NCBI GenBank assembly: GCA_020630335.1
Contig: JAHDBN010000018.1
Location: 1 to 49,699, forward strand
Length of the DNA stretch: 49,699 bases
Reading direction: 5' to 3'
Source: Bacteriovoracaceae bacterium
GTDB taxonomy: Bacteria > Bdellovibrionota > Bacteriovoracia > Bacteriovoracales > Bacteriovoracaceae
Part shown: positions 25,095 to 35,219 of the stretch, piece by piece
Layout: the number at the start of each line of letters is the position of its first letter
Position numbering within the stretch: the stretch's first letter is position 1
Position numbers and translations under genes: made by a program
The notes under the pieces: model-generated
Seen by the model: the letters and a program-made list of their open reading frames with translations, nothing else
Database searches by the model: none
What the model was told of the DNA's origin: nothing

Positions 25095-26384
25095 ATGCTT
25101 GAATTTAATTCACTTGCTTTATTGCCATCAATTCAGCAAGCAATTGCTGATAAAGGATATAAAAATCCAACTGCTATTCAAGCTCAAGCAATACCTCACG
25201 TTTTACAAGGAAAGGATTTACTTGGTATTGCTCAAACGGGAACAGGGAAAACAGCTGCATTCTCTTTACCATTAATAAATAGACTTGGAATGAATAAAGT
25301 TAAAGTGAAGTCTAATCAAGTTCGTTCTTTAATTCTCACTCCCACTAGAGAATTAGCATCTCAGATTGAATTAAATATTAAAACATATTCAAAAGGTCTA
25401 AGTTTATCATCAGCTGTAATTTTTGGAGGAGTCGGGCATAGTGCTCAAAGAAAAGCTCTCTCTAAAGGAATTGATATACTTATTGCTACACCTGGAAGAC
25501 TGCTAGATTTGATGTCTAATGGATATATTAAATATGATCAACTAGAAGTTTTTGTTCTAGATGAAGCTGATCGAATGTTAGATATGGGTTTTATTAATGA
25601 TGTAAAAAAGATTATAAAGAACCTACCTCCCAAAAAACAAACCTTGTTGTTTTCAGCTACTATTCCTAAAAGTATTTTAGGCCTTGCGAATTCTTTATTG
25701 CAAGATCCAGTAAAAGTAGAAGTAACTCCAGAAAATTTAACGGTTGAAAAAATTAATCAACAATTAAATATTGTTGCTAGAAAAAATAAGCCAAACCTTT
25801 TGAAACATATTCTAATGAAAAGAAAAATTAGAAGTGTATTAGTTTTTACAAAAACAAAAAGAGGAGCGAACAAGGTTGTAGAGTTCTTAGAGAAAAATAA
25901 AATTCATTCTGCAGCCATTCATGGAAATAAGTCTCAGAATGCAAGAGAAAGGGCCTTGAATAGTTTTAGAAGTGGAAAGATGAAAGTGTTAGTAGCCACC
26001 GATATAGCTTCTAGAGGAATTGACGTTGATCATGTCAGCCATGTTATAAATTACGATCAACCGATGGAGCCAGAGGCTTATGTTCATCGAATTGGAAGAA
26101 CGGCGAGGGCAGGAAGAGAAGGTGTAGCGATTTCTTTTTGTGATGAAACAGAGGTCAAGTTATTAAAAGCCGTTGAAAGATATATAAAACTTCCTATACC
26201 TGTAGATACTGGACAACCATATCATATTGATTTGAACAAACTACCAGCAGCTATCAAGAAAAAGAAAAGACCAAGTCAAAATCATAAAAGAGCAACAAGT
26301 AGAAGGCGAAATGAGAATAGAGCTGGAAATAAATCTACTCGCAGACCAGCAAAGAGACCCTCGCGTAGATCAGGAAAATCTTAA
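25095..26384 (+). CDS. rhlE: DEAD-box ATP-dependent RNA helicase (RhlE type)
   Basis: The 429-residue protein has the complete DEAD-box set: Q motif (PTAIQAQAIP), motif I AQTGTGKT, PTRELA, TPGR, motif II DEAD followed by RMLDMGF, SAT, and HRIGRTARAG. The tail after about residue 385 is Lys/Arg-rich and disordered, as in RhlE proteins that act on ribosome assembly intermediates or RNA decay. Several DEAD-box subfamilies share these motifs, so RhlE is the best match but not the only one. Confidence 0.9.
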   Translation: MLEFNSLALLPSIQQAIADKGYKNPTAIQAQAIPHVLQGKDLLGIAQTGTGKTAAFSLPLINRLGMNKVKVKSNQVRSLILTPTRELASQIELNIKTYSKGLSLSSAVIFGGVGHSAQRKALSKGIDILIATPGRLLDLMSNGYIKYDQLEVFVLDEADRMLDMGFINDVKKIIKNLPPKKQTLLFSATIPKSILGLANSLLQDPVKVEVTPENLTVEKINQQLNIVARKNKPNLLKHILMKRKIRSVLVFTKTKRGANKVVEFLEKNKIHSAAIHGNKSQNARERALNSFRSGKMKVLVATDIASRGIDVDHVSHVINYDQPMEPEAYVHRIGRTARAGREGVAISFCDETEVKLLKAVERYIKLPIPVDTGQPYHIDLNKLPAAIKKKKRPSQNHKRATSRRRNENRAGNKSTRRPAKRPSRRSGKS

Positions 26385-26433
26385 TACGAATATTTTTATA
26401 GATAAGTAGTTCTAAAACATTTATCCTTCTAAG

Positions 26434-28266
26434 GTGATAAAGTTTAATGATGTTTCAAAAGAATTTGGCGGAAGAATTCTTTTTGATGAAGTAGATTTTG
26501 CGGTCAACCCAGGAGAACGAGTCGGCCTGATAGGAAGAAACGGTTCAGGTAAATCCACTCTTTTTAAATTGATTACAGGTGAACTAGAAGTTGATTCTGG
26601 AGAGATCCAGGTACCTAATCATTTTAGAGTTGCTATGTTAGATCAATACATCAAATTTTCAGAAAAAAGTGTTTTAAAAGAGTGTTGCCTTGCTTTATCT
26701 GATGAGGAAAAATTTGATGACTATAAAGCTGAAAAAATTCTAAGTGGCCTCGGATTTTCTGATGAGGATATGAAAAAAGATCCTCAAAGCTTTTCAGGAG
26801 GATTTCAAATAAGAATAAATTTAGTGAAATGTTTGTTAAAAAAACCTGATCTTTTGTTACTAGATGAGCCAACGAACTATTTAGATATAGTTTCAATGAG
26901 ATGGCTTAAAAGCTTTTTAATATCTTATCCAGCTCAATTAATACTCATTACACATGATAGAGAATTTATGAATGATGTTTGTACTCATACAGTAGGGATT
27001 CATAGGAAAAAATTAAAAAAAATAAAAGGATCAACTTATACATATAAAGAGAAAATAGCAGAAGAAGAATTAGTTCATGAGAATTCAAGGCTTAATCAAG
27101 AAAAAAAGAAAAAAGAGATAGAAGCTTTTATCACTCGGTTTAGGGCAAAAGCTAGTAAAGCAACTCTCGTGAGTTCTCGAGTAAAAATGTTAGAGCGGAT
27201 GCAGGAGTATGATGAGTTAGAAAATATTTCTAATATGAATTTTAAGTTTAACTTGAAACCTTTTAATACGAAGAGATTTTTTAAAGTTGAGGATTTAAGC
27301 TTTGGGTATGAAGAAAATAAAATTTTATTTAAAAAGCTTAACTTTGAACTACTAAAAGGTGAGCGAGTTGGAATAATAGGTAAAAATGGTAAAGGGAAAT
27401 CTACACTGCTAAACCTTTTATCAAAAGATTTAATTCCAGTCAGCGGAGAACTTAATTTTCATGATGCTGTAGAAACAGGTTTTTTTGGACAGACGAATAT
27501 CTCAAGGTTGAATAATGAGAATACAATAGCCGAAGAGATAGCAAGTATGGATACAAGCTTGACGACGACTCAAATTAGAAATATTTGTGCGACTATGATG
27601 TTCACTGGAGATGATGCTGCGAAGAAAATAAAAGTATTATCGGGTGGAGAGAAAAGTAGAGTGTTACTGGGAAAGATACTCACTAAGCCTTGTAATTTGT
27701 TACTTTTAGATGAACCTACAAATCACTTAGATCAAGAGTCGGTAGAGGCCATGAGTGAGCAGTTGTTAAAGTTTGAGGGAGGGCTCGTCTTTGTTACTCA
27801 CAGTGAATGGCTATTAAAGCAGCTTGCTACAAAGCTGGTTGTTTTTCATGAAGATAATGCTGAAGTCTTTCATGGAACCTATGATGAGTTTTTAGAAAAA
27901 ATAGGTTGGGGAGACGAAACTCTTAAAGAAAAAAAAGAGGAAAAAGTTAAATTAAGTCATAGAGAAATAAAAAGATTAAAAGCTGAACTGATAACGAAGA
28001 AATCTCATGATTTAAGGCCATTAAAATCTAGAAAAGAAATATTAGAAAAAGAAATTGATGCTAATGAGAAAAAATTAAAAAAATCACAAGAGGACATTGT
28101 TTCATTCGTTAATGAGGGTAAGTCTAAGGAAATTCAAGATTGTTCCATTCTAATAAAAGCACTGGAAGACAAAATAGAAAATGACTTTGAAGAGTTAGTA
28201 GAGTTAGAAGAAAAAATAGCATTAATCGAAGAAGAATATAGACACAATCTAGAAGAATTACTTTAG
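26434..28266 (+). CDS. ABC-F family ATPase
   Basis: The 610-residue protein starts with GTG at 26434. It has two ABC domains and no membrane segments. Domain 1 has Walker A GRNGSGKST, signature FSGGFQIR and LLLLDEPTNYLD; domain 2 has GKNGKGKST, LSGGEKSR and LLLLDEPTNHLD. The linker (about 215-265) is charged and helical, and the C-terminus (about 505-610) is a predicted coiled coil, as in Uup/YheS-type proteins. ABC-F proteins bind the ribosomal E site and regulate or rescue translation. The stop overlaps the end of the convergent gene by 4 bp. Confidence 0.92.
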   Translation: MIKFNDVSKEFGGRILFDEVDFAVNPGERVGLIGRNGSGKSTLFKLITGELEVDSGEIQVPNHFRVAMLDQYIKFSEKSVLKECCLALSDEEKFDDYKAEKILSGLGFSDEDMKKDPQSFSGGFQIRINLVKCLLKKPDLLLLDEPTNYLDIVSMRWLKSFLISYPAQLILITHDREFMNDVCTHTVGIHRKKLKKIKGSTYTYKEKIAEEELVHENSRLNQEKKKKEIEAFITRFRAKASKATLVSSRVKMLERMQEYDELENISNMNFKFNLKPFNTKRFFKVEDLSFGYEENKILFKKLNFELLKGERVGIIGKNGKGKSTLLNLLSKDLIPVSGELNFHDAVETGFFGQTNISRLNNENTIAEEIASMDTSLTTTQIRNICATMMFTGDDAAKKIKVLSGGEKSRVLLGKILTKPCNLLLLDEPTNHLDQESVEAMSEQLLKFEGGLVFVTHSEWLLKQLATKLVVFHEDNAEVFHGTYDEFLEKIGWGDETLKEKKEEKVKLSHREIKRLKAELITKKSHDLRPLKSRKEILEKEIDANEKKLKKSQEDIVSFVNEGKSKEIQDCSILIKALEDKIENDFEELVELEEKIALIEEEYRHNLEELL

Positions 28267-29018
28267 AAAAAAGATTTAAACTTAACCTGGTCTAGAATCT
28301 CTTTTGTTGATTTTAAGATAAAATCTTGATTCAAAGAATCACCATGAAATTTATACTCTTTTGGAGTGAGAGTAGTAGAGAATTCTTTCTTCTCAGATTT
28401 TAAAGAATTTGTACTTTCGGTGAAGTCAATCTTCTTTAGATTGAATAGGTAATTCACTTCAAGGTTTTCTTCTTGAACCCTCAATAACATTTTAAACTTT
28501 TGAACATTAGTGTAATCTTTAGAGCTTGGGATAACCATGACTGCTTCTACGAAGTTTTTTTTTGTTTTTAGTGATTTTACTTTGAACTTATGAAAGGTTG
28601 AAAAGATTTCCAAGAAAGTATGAATTGTTTTAAGAGGAGTGATTTTAAGTGGGAGATAACCAATGTTTAAGAAATTATCCTTGTGGCCACAAGATACGTA
28701 TATACTTTTAGTTGTTTCGGATAAATGAGCGTCATGAGTTAAAGAATACTTTATTGGTAGAGTAAGATCTTTTTTTGATTCGAGTTTTTTTTCTTTGAAA
28801 TTTTCTTGGTAAATAATTTCAATTCCAGAGTCATCTTGTGCTTTTATTTTCTTCACGACACCCAGAAATAGAAAAAAACCGATATTTTCCAAGGGAAATG
28901 CAGAGCTAGAATGATTTATGATTTTCAATGAACCATTTAGAGACTCACCTTGGGCCCAGCTTTCACCTGCTATGCTTAGTTGATATTCAATTTGTTGATT
29001 TAAAAAAGTTCCTTTCAT
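28263..29018 (-). CDS. Unknown protein, beta-sandwich pattern
   Basis: The 251-residue protein has no signal peptide or membrane segment. The N-terminal half (AQGESLNGSLKIIN, then alternating strands) faintly resembles arrestin/Spo0M-like beta-sandwich proteins, which bind partners at membranes. I would not rely on this. No catalytic motif is visible. It lies 39 bp downstream of the cupin-like gene on the same strand. Confidence 0.5.
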   Translation of the reverse strand: MKGTFLNQQIEYQLSIAGESWAQGESLNGSLKIINHSSSAFPLENIGFFLFLGVVKKIKAQDDSGIEIIYQENFKEKKLESKKDLTLPIKYSLTHDAHLSETTKSIYVSCGHKDNFLNIGYLPLKITPLKTIHTFLEIFSTFHKFKVKSLKTKKNFVEAVMVIPSSKDYTNVQKFKMLLRVQEENLEVNYLFNLKKIDFTESTNSLKSEKKEFSTTLTPKEYKFHGDSLNQDFILKSTKEILDQVKFKSFF

Positions 29019-29057
29019 TAGATTTAAATACTACAATTCGACTTAATTGTTAATCCT

Positions 29058-30056
29058 TTAAGAAAAACTTTCTATAAGCTCTAAATCATCCAATGTAGGT
29101 TTGTAGCTTTTATAAGAACTCAATAACGCTCTTATCTCTTCTTTGGATAAATTGGTATTATATCCATGCTCAATTAGTCTAAGAATAGGAGAATCAGATT
29201 CCAAGTTAAGATGTCTCTCCTCTAAGTTTTTATAAAAACTTTGATAGTCTTCAAACCAATCTCTTTTTTGATAAGTATGAAGAAGTGTTTGGTGAAAGAC
29301 TTCAATGAAGACTTCACTAAAAGGAAGAGCTTGAGTCATAAGTTGTTCGTAAAAATTCATATTTTCTGAAGAGCTATTCTCTTGGATGAGTTGATTAAGA
29401 AAAACTTGAGCATTTTCATGATTTCTTAAGAATAAGTATTCAGAATAATAAAATTTCTTTAATGTACTTTCGTTGATTTCTTTTTTCTCTATGCTTAGAC
29501 CATTTGAAAAATGATGCCACTGTTTATGTTTAATATCGTTAATACTTCTAATACAAAGAGTAATGGTTGGAGCTTCTAAATGAATAAGTCTGTGAGTAAA
29601 TGACTGGCCTCTTGTAATTTTTTTGATGTGACCTTGATAAAGATATTCTGAAGATTTTTTAGAAATTTTTGTTTTTGCAATGTCTTTTTCATAATTTTTC
29701 TCAAAAGAAATATTAAATGTTTCATGTAGAGAACTTCCAAATAAAACCTTGAAAGATCCTTCAAAGGAGTGATCATGAATAGATGTATCATGGTGAAGCC
29801 AGAAATAAATATCTATGACGAAATGGTTATTATTAAAAAGAGTTATGGGAGGTTGGCCGAAATTATTGTAGAGATTTACTTGTTTTTCTAAGTCTTGATT
29901 AATTAATAATGAGGAGAGTTCTGTTTCAAATTCAGATAAGTTTACTTTTAAAGTAAAAACCTCTAATTCTTCGAAAGATATTTGTGCTAGATCTAGATTC
30001 TCTTTGTCTAATCTCTGTTCTATTTTTTTCCCAAGATCTTGAAATATTTCTCTCAT
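29058..30056 (-). CDS. Cupin-like protein of unknown function
   Basis: I start at ATG 30056, which follows AGAGG at 5 bases; the frame is open to 30119 without a site. The 332-residue protein has a central segment with IHDHSFEGSFKVLFG and a later SFTHRLIHL. Together these look like the two cupin motifs (His-x-His, Glu, then a distant His) that bind a metal in dioxygenases and regulators. The remaining regions are helical and unrecognised. It is probably co-transcribed with the next gene. Confidence 0.55.
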   Translation of the reverse strand: MREIFQDLGKKIEQRLDKENLDLAQISFEELEVFTLKVNLSEFETELSSLLINQDLEKQVNLYNNFGQPPITLFNNNHFVIDIYFWLHHDTSIHDHSFEGSFKVLFGSSLHETFNISFEKNYEKDIAKTKISKKSSEYLYQGHIKKITRGQSFTHRLIHLEAPTITLCIRSINDIKHKQWHHFSNGLSIEKKEINESTLKKFYYSEYLFLRNHENAQVFLNQLIQENSSSENMNFYEQLMTQALPFSEVFIEVFHQTLLHTYQKRDWFEDYQSFYKNLEERHLNLESDSPILRLIEHGYNTNLSKEEIRALLSSYKSYKPTLDDLELIESFS

Positions 30057-30178
30057 AAGCCTCTTCTTGATAAATATATTGAAAATAACTCTTAAGTTTA
30101 AATAAAGAATATTTCTCAATATTAAAACAAGTTTTTTTATATCTATAAAGTTTAGTATCGACCTGTTAGGCTAGATGA

Positions 30179-31975
30179 GTGAATCTTGAGATTAAACAGA
30201 TATTAAAAGAAACTTTTGGCTATGAAGAGTTTCGCTTCGAGCAAGAAAATATCATAAGTTCTGTAGTGAATGGAAATGATGTTTTAGCCGTTATGCCAAC
30301 AGGAGCAGGAAAGTCTATTTGCTATCAAATTCCAGCTTTATATTTAGATGGAATAGCGATTGTCATTTCTCCGCTAATTTCCTTGATGAATGATCAAGTA
30401 ACAGGACTCTTGGAATATGGAGTGAAAGCTACTTTTCTTAACTCAGAGCTTAGCTTTGAGCAGCGCCTTGAAAGAGAAAACTTGATTAGATCAGGAGAGA
30501 TCAAGATCGTTTATGTTTCTCCTGAAGGACTTTTAACTCATAGAATGCTTGAGTTTTTTGGAGAGCTCGATGTTTCTTTAATCGCAATAGATGAAGCACA
30601 TTGTGTTTCTCAATGGGGACACGAATTTAGAAAAGATTATATGCGTTTGGGAGAGTTAAGAAGAGAGTTTCCAGGAGTTGTTTTTTTGGCCTTAACTGCA
30701 ACAGCTGATTCAAGAACGAGAGCTGATATTATTAAACAATTAAATTTCAAAGATCACGATGTTTATCTTTCATCTTTTGATAGACCTAATATTCACTATC
30801 AAATAACTGAACGAGTAAGTGAGATAAGACAACTAAATGATTTCATCAAAGAAAATCATGAAGGTGAGACAGGAATAGTTTATTGCTTGTCTCGGAAAAA
30901 AGTAGAACGAGTAGCTCTTGAATTACAAAAACTCGGGTTTAATGCTTATATGTATCACGCTGGTAGAACAAAGCTTCAGAAACAAAAAGCTCAAGATGCC
31001 TTTAACAAACAAGAAGATGTAATCATTGTAGCGACTATTGCTTTTGGGATGGGGATTGATAGACCAGATGTCAGATTTGTTGCTCATCTTGATCTGCCCA
31101 AAAGTGTTGAGAATTATTACCAAGAAACGGGGCGAGCTGGTAGAGATGGGGAAAAAGCTAGTGCTTGGATGATTTATGGGCTTCAAGATATTATTAAATT
31201 ATCACAGATGATTGAAACAAGTGATGCTAGTGATCAGTATAAGCAGCAAGCCAAAGCAAAGCTTAATTCAATGCTAGGGATTTGTGAGACGAGTAATTGC
31301 AGAAGAACTGAAATCTTAAATTACTTTGGAGAAAGTAAAGAGAAGTGTGATTTTTGTGATACTTGTGAAGAAGACATTGAAACTTTTGATGCTACTATTG
31401 ATGCTCAAAAAGTTCTTTCTACAATTTATCGAACAGGACAAATTTTTGGAGCTGGTTATATTATTGATGTTTTGCGTGGTAGTAAAAATAACAAAGTTCT
31501 TGAACGAGGACATGATCGTTTGTCTGTGTATTCTATTGGGAAAGATAAGCCCAAGGAGTATTGGAGTTTTATCATCAGACAGCTTTTAACTTCTAATTAC
31601 ATATCAATAAGAGACTGGCAGTATAGAAATTTGAAGATTGAGAAGAAAAGTTCTGAGATTTTATCAAAAGAGATTACTTATAATCTAAGAAAGATTCAGC
31701 TAAAATCAGAAAGAAAAAAATCATCGAAAAAATCAGTTAATATTAATCATGAAAGAGATGACTTGTTTGAATCACTAAGAAGCCTTAGAAGAGAAATTGC
31801 AAGTGAAAGTTCACTTCCGCCTTATATGATCTTCTCGGACAAAAGCTTACATGATATGTGTTTAATTTTACCAAGAAATAAATCAGAATTTTTAATGGTC
31901 CACGGAGTAGGGCAGAGTAAGAACGAAAAATACGGGAATGACTTCTTAAAAGTTATTGGTAATTATAAAAATTAA
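30179..31975 (+). CDS. recQ: ATP-dependent DNA helicase RecQ
   Basis: The 598-residue protein starts with GTG at 30179; an overlapping ATG at 30175 runs into a stop. Helicase motifs are MPTGAGKSICYQ, DEAHCVSQWGH, LTATAD, FDRPNIHY and QETGRAGRDG. The RecQ zinc module follows (CETSNCRR, YFGE, CDFCDTC), then a winged helix and a shortened HRDC-like end. It unwinds recombination intermediates in repair. Length and domain order are those of typical bacterial RecQ. It overlaps the convergent flavoprotein gene by 4 bp. Confidence 0.95.
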   Translation: MNLEIKQILKETFGYEEFRFEQENIISSVVNGNDVLAVMPTGAGKSICYQIPALYLDGIAIVISPLISLMNDQVTGLLEYGVKATFLNSELSFEQRLERENLIRSGEIKIVYVSPEGLLTHRMLEFFGELDVSLIAIDEAHCVSQWGHEFRKDYMRLGELRREFPGVVFLALTATADSRTRADIIKQLNFKDHDVYLSSFDRPNIHYQITERVSEIRQLNDFIKENHEGETGIVYCLSRKKVERVALELQKLGFNAYMYHAGRTKLQKQKAQDAFNKQEDVIIVATIAFGMGIDRPDVRFVAHLDLPKSVENYYQETGRAGRDGEKASAWMIYGLQDIIKLSQMIETSDASDQYKQQAKAKLNSMLGICETSNCRRTEILNYFGESKEKCDFCDTCEEDIETFDATIDAQKVLSTIYRTGQIFGAGYIIDVLRGSKNNKVLERGHDRLSVYSIGKDKPKEYWSFIIRQLLTSNYISIRDWQYRNLKIEKKSSEILSKEITYNLRKIQLKSERKKSSKKSVNINHERDDLFESLRSLRREIASESSLPPYMIFSDKSLHDMCLILPRNKSEFLMVHGVGQSKNEKYGNDFLKVIGNYKN

Positions 31976-33177
31976 GATTTGTTTAAAATACTTTTGACAA
32001 CTCTCGCAGCTGTAGAAAAACAGCCTTGTAGTAAGTAACCACCAGTCCTCGCTTCAAAATCTAACATCTCGCCACAAAAATATAAATCTTTATACTCAAG
32101 AGATTCAAGTTTTTTATTTAAGCTTTTAAAATCTACACCACCTCCTGTCGATATCGCTTTATTTATATCACAAGGAGAGAAGAATCTGACTTTTAACCCC
32201 TTTATATTCTGAGCTAAATAAAGAGGCTCAGTGTATTGAGTAGAATCGCTTAATTCTAAAAGTAATTGATAACTTGCTTCATCAAGTTTGATTTTTTTTC
32301 TTAAGAAATTTTTAAATGTTTCTTTATTGTTTTTAAGATGAATTTTTTTAATGATATCTTCTTTGGTTAGATCAGGCTTTAAGTCAATGGAAACAAGAGC
32401 AATTGAATTCTTATTTATTTCATTTCGTAGATAGTTTGATATTGCATAAATAGCACCTCCTTCAATGCCTTCCGAGGTCGTCATTAGCTCACCTTTGACT
32501 GTCATATCCTTAAAACTTAAAGAGATATTCTTAATAGGGAGACGTAATTCTTTTTTTAAAAAATGTTCAGACCATTTACATTTGAAACCACAATTCATGG
32601 GGGTAAACTCTTTGATTTCAATTTTTAGAGAAGAGAGTATATCTTTCCACTTTCCATTTGAACCTGTTTTTTGCCAGCTTGCTCCACCTAAGCAGAGAAT
32701 GAGTATTTCAGGATTGATAGCTATTTCTTGATTATTATCTATTAAAAATTGAACCTCTTGATCTGGTGAGAGATTTACTAATTCATGGTTTGGATAAAAG
32801 CTAAAATTATTAAAGCTTTTTAGTTTTTTTAACCATTCTATGAGAAATTCGGCAGCATTAAATTTTGTTGGAAAAATTCTGCCAGTACTTCCTATAAATG
32901 TTTTTACTCCCAGTTCACCGCACCAATTTTGCAAATCAGTGTTCGAGAAGTCCTTTAAAAGTGATTGGAAAGTCTCTTCATGCTCTCCGTATTTTTGAGC
33001 CAATTCTTCTAAGTTTTCGGAGTGAGTGATATTTAAACCACCTTTACCAGCGATTAAAAACTTCCTGCCAGCTGCTGGATTTTTATCATAGAGGTCGACT
33101 TTATAACCAGCTTTCAATAACTCATAAGCACAGAAAAGCCCTGAAGGGCCTGCTCCGATTATTGTTATATTTTTCAT
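31972..33177 (-). CDS. HI0933-family flavoprotein (PP_4765-like)
   Basis: The start at ATG 33177 places the FAD-binding GAGPSG directly at the N-terminus; the frame extends to 33210. The 401-residue protein has ITIIGAGPSGLFCAYEL, GRKFLIAGKGGLNITHSE (diagnostic for the family) and a C-terminal ARTGGYLLQGCFSTA that closes the FAD site. Members are NAD(P)H- or menaquinol-linked flavoproteins with no agreed substrate. It is an isolated gene. Confidence 0.85.
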   Translation of the reverse strand: MKNITIIGAGPSGLFCAYELLKAGYKVDLYDKNPAAGRKFLIAGKGGLNITHSENLEELAQKYGEHEETFQSLLKDFSNTDLQNWCGELGVKTFIGSTGRIFPTKFNAAEFLIEWLKKLKSFNNFSFYPNHELVNLSPDQEVQFLIDNNQEIAINPEILILCLGGASWQKTGSNGKWKDILSSLKIEIKEFTPMNCGFKCKWSEHFLKKELRLPIKNISLSFKDMTVKGELMTTSEGIEGGAIYAISNYLRNEINKNSIALVSIDLKPDLTKEDIIKKIHLKNNKETFKNFLRKKIKLDEASYQLLLELSDSTQYTEPLYLAQNIKGLKVRFFSPCDINKAISTGGGVDFKSLNKKLESLEYKDLYFCGEMLDFEARTGGYLLQGCFSTAARVVKSILNKS

Positions 33178-33404
33178 TTTTTTCACAGTGTAGACTTTAC
33201 TCGAGATCAAGGTCTTTTTGTAGGCTTAAGAAATATGATGAGCGTGTGTATGTATTTTTTTCTTATTAAATAGATTCTAAATATTTCTCTTCTGAAACGA
33301 TATTTTTTTTGCTAATTTGGATACTTAACTCATAAGTGTATAAAAAGCATTCTTAAGTCCTTGTTTTTGAAGATTTTTTTCCACTTCTAAATATAGGGAA
33401 TTGT

Positions 33405-34898
33405 ATGTTGTTTTTATCAAAAAAATCTGATTGGCTGGGAAATATAAGAGGAGATTTACTTGCTGGTATTGTTGTCGCCTTGGCACTAGTCCCAGAAGCA
33501 ATCGCATTCTCTATTATAGCAGGAGTTGATCCCAAGGTTGGGTTATATGCTTCTTTTACTATTGCTGTAACTATTGCATTTGTAGGTGGAAGGCCTGGTA
33601 TGATTTCCGCAGCTACAGGTGCAATGGCCTTACTAATGGTCACTCTAGTGAAAGACTATGGATTAGAATATCTCTTTGCTACAACTATCCTGACAGGTGT
33701 CCTGCAAATCCTTGCAGGATACTTGAAGCTTGGATCTTTAATGAGTTTTGTTTCACAGTCTGTAATTACTGGCTTCGTAAATGCTCTTGCTATACTTATT
33801 TTCATGGCTCAACTGCCAGAGTTAACGAATGTGACTTGGTATGTATATGCTATGACTGGATTAGGTTTGGGAATTATTTATCTTTTTCCTTATGTACCTA
33901 AAATTGGTAAAATTATTCCATCTCCTCTTGTTTGTATTCTAACTTTAACCGCAATATCTTCAGGGATGGGATTAGATATTAGAACTGTTGGAGATATGGG
34001 AAATCTTCCAGATTCTCTACCAGTTTTTTTAATTCCTAGTATTCCATTCAACTTAGAGACACTATTTATTATTTTTCCATATGCAGCAGGCTTAACGGTA
34101 GTAGGATTACTTGAATCTTTAATGACAGCGACCATAGTAGATGATCATACAGATACAGAGTCAGATAAGAACCGAGTCTGTAAAGGACAAGGAGTTGCAA
34201 ATATCATGACAGGTTTTTTTGGTGGAATGGCGGGTTGTGCAATGATCGGACAGTCTATTATTAATGTTACATCAGGTGGTAGGGGGCGCTTGTCTGCATT
34301 AGTAGCAGGAACATTTCTTATTACAATGGTCGTTTTTCTAAGTGATTGGCTTTCGATTATTCCAATGGCTGCTCTTGTTGCGGTTATGATTATGGTTTCT
34401 ATTGGAACTTTTAGTTGGAAATCAATTACTAATCTCAAAAAGCATCCTCTTTCTACTAATCTAGTTATGCTGACAACGGTGGGAGTAGTAGTAGGAACTC
34501 ATAATTTAGCTTATGGAGTGTTTGTAGGTGTATTAATGGCAGCTATGTTTTTTGCAAATAAGATTAGTCACATTATGTATATTGATAAGAAAGAAAACAC
34601 TGATCTTGGTGAGAAGGTTTATAATGTTAATGGGCAAGTCTTTTTTAATTCTGCTGATAGATTTATTAGGATGATTGATTTTAAAGATGAGTCTAAGAAA
34701 GTTATTATTAATCTTGAGAAAGCACATTTTTGGGATATTTCAGCAGTGGCAGCATTAGATAAAATCGTTATAAAGCTTCGAAGGCAAGGAAAAAAAGTTG
34801 AAGTTATTGGCTTAAATGAAGCAACTCAAACTATCGTAGACAGATTTGGTCTTTATGATAATCCTCAGGAAGCTGATCGTATTTTAGAATCTCATTAA
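33405..34898 (+). CDS. SulP family anion transporter
   Basis: The 497-residue protein starts with ATG at 33405 after AGGGA. The SulP entry motif [20 protein letters not shown] and GPxA-like [15 protein letters not shown] are present, followed by about 10-12 membrane segments and a STAS domain from about residue 395 ([20 protein letters not shown]). It transports sulfate, bicarbonate or a similar anion; the sequence alone does not say which. A second SulP protein with different sequence is encoded at 37613. No linked gene indicates the substrate. Confidence 0.9.
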   Translation: MLFLSKKSDWLGNIRGDLLAGIVVALALVPEAIAFSIIAGVDPKVGLYASFTIAVTIAFVGGRPGMISAATGAMALLMVTLVKDYGLEYLFATTILTGVLQILAGYLKLGSLMSFVSQSVITGFVNALAILIFMAQLPELTNVTWYVYAMTGLGLGIIYLFPYVPKIGKIIPSPLVCILTLTAISSGMGLDIRTVGDMGNLPDSLPVFLIPSIPFNLETLFIIFPYAAGLTVVGLLESLMTATIVDDHTDTESDKNRVCKGQGVANIMTGFFGGMAGCAMIGQSIINVTSGGRGRLSALVAGTFLITMVVFLSDWLSIIPMAALVAVMIMVSIGTFSWKSITNLKKHPLSTNLVMLTTVGVVVGTHNLAYGVFVGVLMAAMFFANKISHIMYIDKKENTDLGEKVYNVNGQVFFNSADRFIRMIDFKDESKKVIINLEKAHFWDISAVAALDKIVIKLRRQGKKVEVIGLNEATQTIVDRFGLYDNPQEADRILESH

Positions 34899-35030
34899 GC
34901 TTCTATTAGCTCTGAACTTACCCATGGCAAAAATAATCAAGTATATTAAAATACCATATTGGATTGATTTGAGTTAAATCTCTTTTAAACAAGCTTGAGT
35001 TCTGTTTAAGAATGTATTTAGATATAATAG

Positions 35031-35219
35031 ATGTTTAGTGAGAACGAAGTATTCTTTTTCTGCCCTTATTGTTTTGAAAGTATTTCAATGGTTTTCGAAT
35101 TACTACATGGAAGCCAAAACTATATAGAAGATTGCGAGGTATGTTGCAGGGCCATTGAAGTTAAATTTAAAATACAAGAAGATGAAGTTGTAATCGAAGA
35201 CGTCAGAAAGGCCTATTAA
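35031..35219 (+). CDS. CPXCG-type cysteine-rich small protein
   Basis: The 62-residue protein has CPYC near residue 11, CEVC near residue 35 and another Cys following. This is the layout of the CPXCG family of small, probably zinc-binding proteins of unknown function. Its stop codon (TAA) overlaps the ATG of the photolyase gene by one base, so the two are co-translated. Confidence 0.75.
   Translation: MFSENEVFFFCPYCFESISMVFELLHGSQNYIEDCEVCCRAIEVKFKIQEDEVVIEDVRKAY

Noticed and set aside
34986-35008. TAAACA/TGTTTA inverted repeat before the CPXCG-photolyase genes as a LexA box
   Set aside because: Arms and 11-bp spacing do not match known LexA operators; likely chance in AT-rich DNA.
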